In this document: piece after piece, positions 60,605 through 64,000 of the stretch
How positions within the stretch are numbered: position 1 is the first letter of the stretch
Layout: each line of letters opens with the position of its first letter
Source: an uncultured Sphingomonadaceae bacterium
GTDB lineage: Bacteria; Pseudomonadota; Alphaproteobacteria; Sphingomonadales; Sphingomonadaceae
DNA length: 64,000 nt
Assembly: GCA_947495985.1 (NCBI GenBank)
Contig: CANMBD010000002.1
Location: forward strand, 310,001 to 374,000
Direction of reading: 5' to 3'
Notes under the pieces: model-generated
Seen by the model: only the letters and a program-made list of their open reading frames with translations
Told to the model about the DNA's origin: nothing
Database searches by the model: none
Program-made: the position numbers and the translations under genes

Positions 60605-61969
60605 CTAGTTTTTAGCAGTTACCGTTTTTACAGGCTTTTTTGCCGCAGCTTTGTTCATAGCTACTTTCAGACCTTCTGGCCCCAAACGACCAATGGTTTG
60701 CAAAGCATAATGCAGCTGAAAATCTTCAATGCCTTCTTTTTCCAGTTCTTCGGCCGTTTGCGTGAAACGCGGATCATCCTTGGCGTCTTCTTCCAACACG
60801 TCATCTTCCAGCTTCACTTCGTTGATAAGATGCCTGCGCAAATCGGATTCGCGGAAACGCGGACGAGTTTTGTAATCGGGATCCGATAATTGCGGGACCA
60901 TGATATCCGGTTCAATTCCACCTTCCTGCACCGATTTACCAGACGGCGTGTAATAGCGCGCCGTGGTCAGCCGCAGGGCAGAGGTATTGGAGAGCGGCAG
61001 CAATGTCTGCACCGACCCCTTACCAAAACTGCGTTCGCCCATCACCAGACCGCGATGATGGTCCTGCAAGGCACCGGCAACAATCTCCGAAGCGGAGGCG
61101 GAGCCCGCATCGATCAGGACGATAACCGGCAGACCACTGGCCGCATCGCCGCTTTTCGCAAAATAGCGCTCAATGTCGGATTTGCCACGACCGCGCTGCG
61201 ACACGATTTCTCCGCGCGACAGGAACACGTCAGATACGTTGACTGCTTCATCAAGCAAGCCGCCGGGATTGGAACGCATGTCGAGAACATAGCCCAATGG
61301 TTTTTTTCCAAGCGCCTTGTCGATACCGACAATGGCCGCTTTCACGTCCGCACCGGTATCGTTTGAGAAGCTGTTAATGCTGATCACACCAACCTTGTCT
61401 TTGACTTCCCAAGTGACAGGTTTCAGGTCAATGATCGCACGGTTCATTGAAACGTCAAACGGTTTGTCCCGGCCGGGGCGTACAATTGTCAATTCGATAG
61501 GAGAACCCGGCTTACCGCGCATCTCCTCAACCGCTTCATCAAGCGATCCGCCATAGATCAGCGCTCCGTTAATGTGGGTAATATAATCGCCAGCCTTCAC
61601 ACCGGCTTTGTCCGCTGGCGTGTCCTTGAACGGTGCGATTACTTTGACAGCGCCATCTTCCATCGTCACGGAAAGGCCTAGACCGCCATAATTACCGTCT
61701 GTCTGCGTCCGCAGATTTTCAAAATCACGCGCATCCAGAAAACTGCTGTGCGGATCAAGGCTGCCGAGCATGCCGTTGATCGCCCCTTTTATCAGGTCCG
61801 CATCATCCACCTGATCGACATAGTCCGTCCGAACCCGGTCAAACACGCTCATAAACTGTTCCATCTCGCGATAGGTATTCGCATCGACAGCAGAAATGGC
61901 AGACGTGGTTGCGGGCAACAGCGCGACGGTCAGAACCAGAGCGGTTGCTTGCAGAAAGGGCTTTTTCAT
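60605..61969 (-). CDS. ctpA: C-terminal processing protease CtpA (S41 family)
   Basis: I start at ATG 61969, the first residue of a proper signal peptide (MKKPFLQATALVLTVALLPA); the frame opens 25 codons earlier without one. The PDZ domain is at about 65-145 (GGLGLSVTMEDGAVKVIAPF, then DKAGVKAGDYITHING). The S41 core has LDMRSNPGGLLDEAVNVSD, the nucleophilic Ser in DAGSASASEIVAGALQ, and the Lys partner in GERSFGKGSVQT. A Lys/Ala-rich tail ends the protein. Trims periplasmic or membrane proteins. It is 117 bases from the envC-like gene, in the order common in alphaproteobacteria. Confidence 0.95.
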   Translation of the reverse strand: MKKPFLQATALVLTVALLPATTSAISAVDANTYREMEQFMSVFDRVRTDYVDQVDDADLIKGAINGMLGSLDPHSSFLDARDFENLRTQTDGNYGGLGLSVTMEDGAVKVIAPFKDTPADKAGVKAGDYITHINGALIYGGSLDEAVEEMRGKPGSPIELTIVRPGRDKPFDVSMNRAIIDLKPVTWEVKDKVGVISINSFSNDTGADVKAAIVGIDKALGKKPLGYVLDMRSNPGGLLDEAVNVSDVFLSRGEIVSQRGRGKSDIERYFAKSGDAASGLPVIVLIDAGSASASEIVAGALQDHHRGLVMGERSFGKGSVQTLLPLSNTSALRLTTARYYTPSGKSVQEGGIEPDIMVPQLSDPDYKTRPRFRESDLRRHLINEVKLEDDVLEEDAKDDPRFTQTAEELEKEGIEDFQLHYALQTIGRLGPEGLKVAMNKAAAKKPVKTVTAKN

Positions 61970-62086
61970 AGTCAAAATCCTGTGAGTCTTGATATGCCTT
62001 AAATATAGGCCTGAAAATGCGGTAATGCCAAGGACCTTAACCAACTATGACGTTAATCATCGACGAACGTCATTTTACTGGCCATT

Positions 62087-63283
62087 TCACCCCACAAGAG
62101 CGGCGATATCGATCGGACGCCCATTGCGGCGAAGTTCCACGGTCACTTCGGGGTCATTTTGGCCCGATCGGCCAATTGGAGCCCCTTGCACCACTTCATC
62201 ACCCACGGTTGCACTGGTTGTCGCCATATTGGTGATCAGGCTGGTCCATTTCTCGTCATGTTCGATGATAAGGATATTACCATAGTCGCGATAGCGCCCG
62301 GCAAAAGCAACCCGGCCCGCCGCTGGTGCGACTATTTGAGCCCCTGGATCTACCGCTATGGTCAGGCCGCGGGAGCGATAACCACTATCTGATATCTCAC
62401 CCAAACCCGTGACAATGTCGCCAACAACCGGCAACCGATAGGCGTCTGCAACGTCGGCGGGGGGCGCTCGGTTGCGGACAGGACCATCGCCATTCTGGTT
62501 AGGACGCAACAGCGGTCCATCTAGTCGGGACAACGACTCGCGAACAGCGCCGCTTTCGCGAATTTGATCCATCAGGTCGAGTATATCCCTTGCTTCTTCG
62601 CCCAAGGCCAGAGCCCGATCCTGTTCCAGACCGGCATCATCCGAAAATTGACGGGCCTCAATCCGCTCGTTGGCTTGCAAACCGGCCAGCTGTTTACGCC
62701 GCTGTGCCAGGCGTTGCTGGCTTTCATTCAGAGAAGCTATTGCCCGGGCAGACTGCGCTCGTAACTTTTCGCCCTGCTGCACTTCGCGGCGCAAATTGGC
62801 CGTACGCTGTTCGATCTCGGGAACCACTGTCGACATGATCGAGCGGATGTAGATGAGTTCATCGAGCGACCGCGGTTCAACCAAAGCCAGTGCCGTGGGC
62901 TTGCGCGTCATCATCTGCAGTGCGGCGGTCAGTCGCACCACCGGCCCTTGTTTCTCGGCCAACCGGGCTCGCTGACGCTCCTGCAAGCGTTCAACAATCG
63001 CAATACGGGATCGCGCCGCACGGATATCGGCTTCTGCCGCCTGTATGCGCGCGGCGAGCGCGGCCGCTTCAATCCCGATCCGGTCTGCTTCATTGGTTGA
63101 CGCCTCCGCCTGACGGCGCAAAGCATCGCTGCGTTGACGGGCTTTATCCGATTGTTCGCGAGCTGAAACCAGGGATCGCTGTTGTTCTTCCAATGACGGT
63201 CCGGGAGTTTGAGCAGTGAGAGTTTCTGCGAAAAAAGTGCCGATGGCGGCCAGACCGAGCAGCAGGAAAAGCCAGCGCAGCAC
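62087..63283 (-). CDS. envC: EnvC-like murein hydrolase activator (398 aa)
   Basis: Signal peptide MLRWLFLLLGLAAIGTFFAE, a long coiled coil at about 30-240 (Arg/Gln/Glu/Ala-rich), then a LytM/M23 domain at about 290-395. The metal-binding residues of active M23 peptidases are replaced: the H-x3-D region reads RGLTIAVD and the H-x-H region reads PEVTVELRR. As in E. coli EnvC, a degenerate LytM domain indicates an activator of amidases at the division site rather than an enzyme. Three bases after the rlmH stop, so co-transcribed with rsfS-rlmH. Confidence 0.9.
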   Translation of the reverse strand: MLRWLFLLLGLAAIGTFFAETLTAQTPGPSLEEQQRSLVSAREQSDKARQRSDALRRQAEASTNEADRIGIEAAALAARIQAAEADIRAARSRIAIVERLQERQRARLAEKQGPVVRLTAALQMMTRKPTALALVEPRSLDELIYIRSIMSTVVPEIEQRTANLRREVQQGEKLRAQSARAIASLNESQQRLAQRRKQLAGLQANERIEARQFSDDAGLEQDRALALGEEARDILDLMDQIRESGAVRESLSRLDGPLLRPNQNGDGPVRNRAPPADVADAYRLPVVGDIVTGLGEISDSGYRSRGLTIAVDPGAQIVAPAAGRVAFAGRYRDYGNILIIEHDEKWTSLITNMATTSATVGDEVVQGAPIGRSGQNDPEVTVELRRNGRPIDIAALVG

Positions 63284-63286
63284 CCC

Positions 63287-63709
63287 TTAGCCCTCTCGAT
63301 GATAAGGATGATTGGCGATGATTGCAGTCGCCCGAAACAGCTGCTCGGCCAGCATGGCTCTGGCCATCAGATGCGGCCAGGTTGCTTTGCCAAAGGAGAA
63401 GAAATGGTCGGCGCTGCTGCGCTCTTCTTCAGTCAAACCGTCCGCCGCTCCGATAAGGAAGCGCGCCTCGCGCACCCCATTGTCGCGCCAGCTGCTCAGA
63501 ACCTTTGCAAAGGCCTTGCTGGTCCAGTTCTCTCCGGTTTCATCAAGTGCGATGATTTTCGTCTGGTCGCTCATTTTCGGAGTTTTCCCGCCCTGCTCAG
63601 GCAGCTCACTCAGCTTCACATCCCAGCTGATCCGCTTGACATAACGCTCCACCAGCTCCTGTTCGGGACTGCGGCCGATTTTTCCGCGAGCGACGATATG
63701 GAGCCTCAT
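63287..63709 (-). CDS. rlmH: 23S rRNA pseudouridine-1915 N3-methyltransferase RlmH
   Basis: SPOUT-class methyltransferase modifying helix 69 of 23S rRNA in assembled ribosomes. Visible are MRLHIVARGKIGRSPEQELV, LDETGENWTSKAFAKVL, the SAM knot FLIGAADGLTEEE and the conserved C-terminus AEQLFRATAIIANHPYHREG. At 140 residues it is slightly shorter than the enterobacterial protein, normal for this group. 18 bases downstream of rsfS. Confidence 0.96.
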   Translation of the reverse strand: MRLHIVARGKIGRSPEQELVERYVKRISWDVKLSELPEQGGKTPKMSDQTKIIALDETGENWTSKAFAKVLSSWRDNGVREARFLIGAADGLTEEERSSADHFFSFGKATWPHLMARAMLAEQLFRATAIIANHPYHREG

Positions 63710-63727
63710 GTTTGAAAACCGCCCTTT

Positions 63728-64000
63728 TTAGACTTCTGCGGCCTCAGCTTCTGGCGCATCTTCTTCACCCACTGCCCACATACGCTCCAGATTATAGAAG
63801 CTGCGCACTTCGGGACGGAAGAGATGAACAATCACATCACCCGCATCAATCAACACCCAGTCGGCATTGGCAAGGCCCTCAATACGTGCCTCTCCGCCAG
63901 CTTGCTTGATGCGCTCCACCAGTTTTTGGGCCATTGATGCGACCTGCCGGGTCGAACGCCCTTCAGCGATCACCATATGATCGGCAATATTGCTTTTGCC
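63728..64000 (-). CDS. rsfS: Ribosome silencing factor RsfS, N-terminus beyond window
   Basis: Open to the window edge: the last 91 codons including stop are here, beginning GKSNIADHMVIAEGRSTRQV. The phrases LANADWVLIDAGDVIVHLF and RPEVRSFYNLERMWAVGEED are diagnostic of RsfS (Iojap family), which binds ribosomal protein L14 and blocks subunit joining. The acidic C-terminal tail is usual. First gene visible of the rsfS-rlmH-envC-ctpA cluster. Confidence 0.95.
   Translation of the reverse strand, partial: GKSNIADHMVIAEGRSTRQVASMAQKLVERIKQAGGEARIEGLANADWVLIDAGDVIVHLFRPEVRSFYNLERMWAVGEEDAPEAEAAEV

Overview
The window is chromosomal DNA of a Gram-negative alphaproteobacterium, most likely Sphingomonadaceae (Sphingopyxis/Sphingorhabdus-like). 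This rests on gene content and order (rsfS-rlmH-envC-ctpA, coq7, ubiG next to lysC, an NDUFA9-like gene beside uppP, gltD and gltB split by a small secreted-protein gene, an FzlA-like GST protein) and on protein style. No 16S or other decisive marker is present, so genus is inference.

Layout. (1) 1-10.1 kb is a lipid/CoA block: two acyl-CoA dehydrogenase genes (the first cut by the window edge), a molybdopterin oxidoreductase, two SDR dehydrogenases, a PhoX/DUF839 phosphatase-like protein, a MaoC hydratase and a wax-ester synthase/DGAT. (2) 10.2-30.7 kb is one minus-strand operon: a 4814-residue surface protein (LEPR-motif N-terminus, DUF4347, about 25 cadherin-like ~95-residue repeats and about 15 putative-Ig repeats), then a TolC-like lipoprotein, an HlyD adaptor, a second adaptor with a cytoplasmic GAF-like domain, and an M50 zinc protease fused to an HlyD domain. 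No ABC ATPase is encoded. This is the most interesting locus and reads as a dedicated, possibly protease-coupled export system for a giant adhesin. (3) 31.2-39.8 kb is an integrative element in the 3' end of a tRNA-Leu(CAG) gene, with an imperfect duplication of the tRNA end, paired 12-bp-period ATGCCCCC motifs at both ends, a tyrosine integrase, an AlpA-like regulator, a winged-helix protein, an unknown protein and a defence cargo (type IIG restriction-modification enzyme, DUF262-HNH nuclease, translationally coupled Cys-rich protein). (4) 40-64 kb is mostly core genome: NDUFA9-like protein, uppP, gltD/gltB, fzlA-like, ubiG, lysC, a flavin oxidoreductase, two bacterial PH-domain proteins, a DUF885 peptidase-like protein, and a minus-strand cluster rsfS-rlmH-envC-ctpA-dsbB-coq7.

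Functional links. The CoA genes suggest fatty-acid or sterol-type side-chain oxidation plus neutral-lipid storage. The giant-protein operon probably builds a cell-surface or biofilm matrix protein. The island supplies restriction-based defence. The last block covers ammonia assimilation, ubiquinone synthesis, envelope processing and ribosome maintenance. All assignments come from reading translated sequence and motifs; no database search was run.
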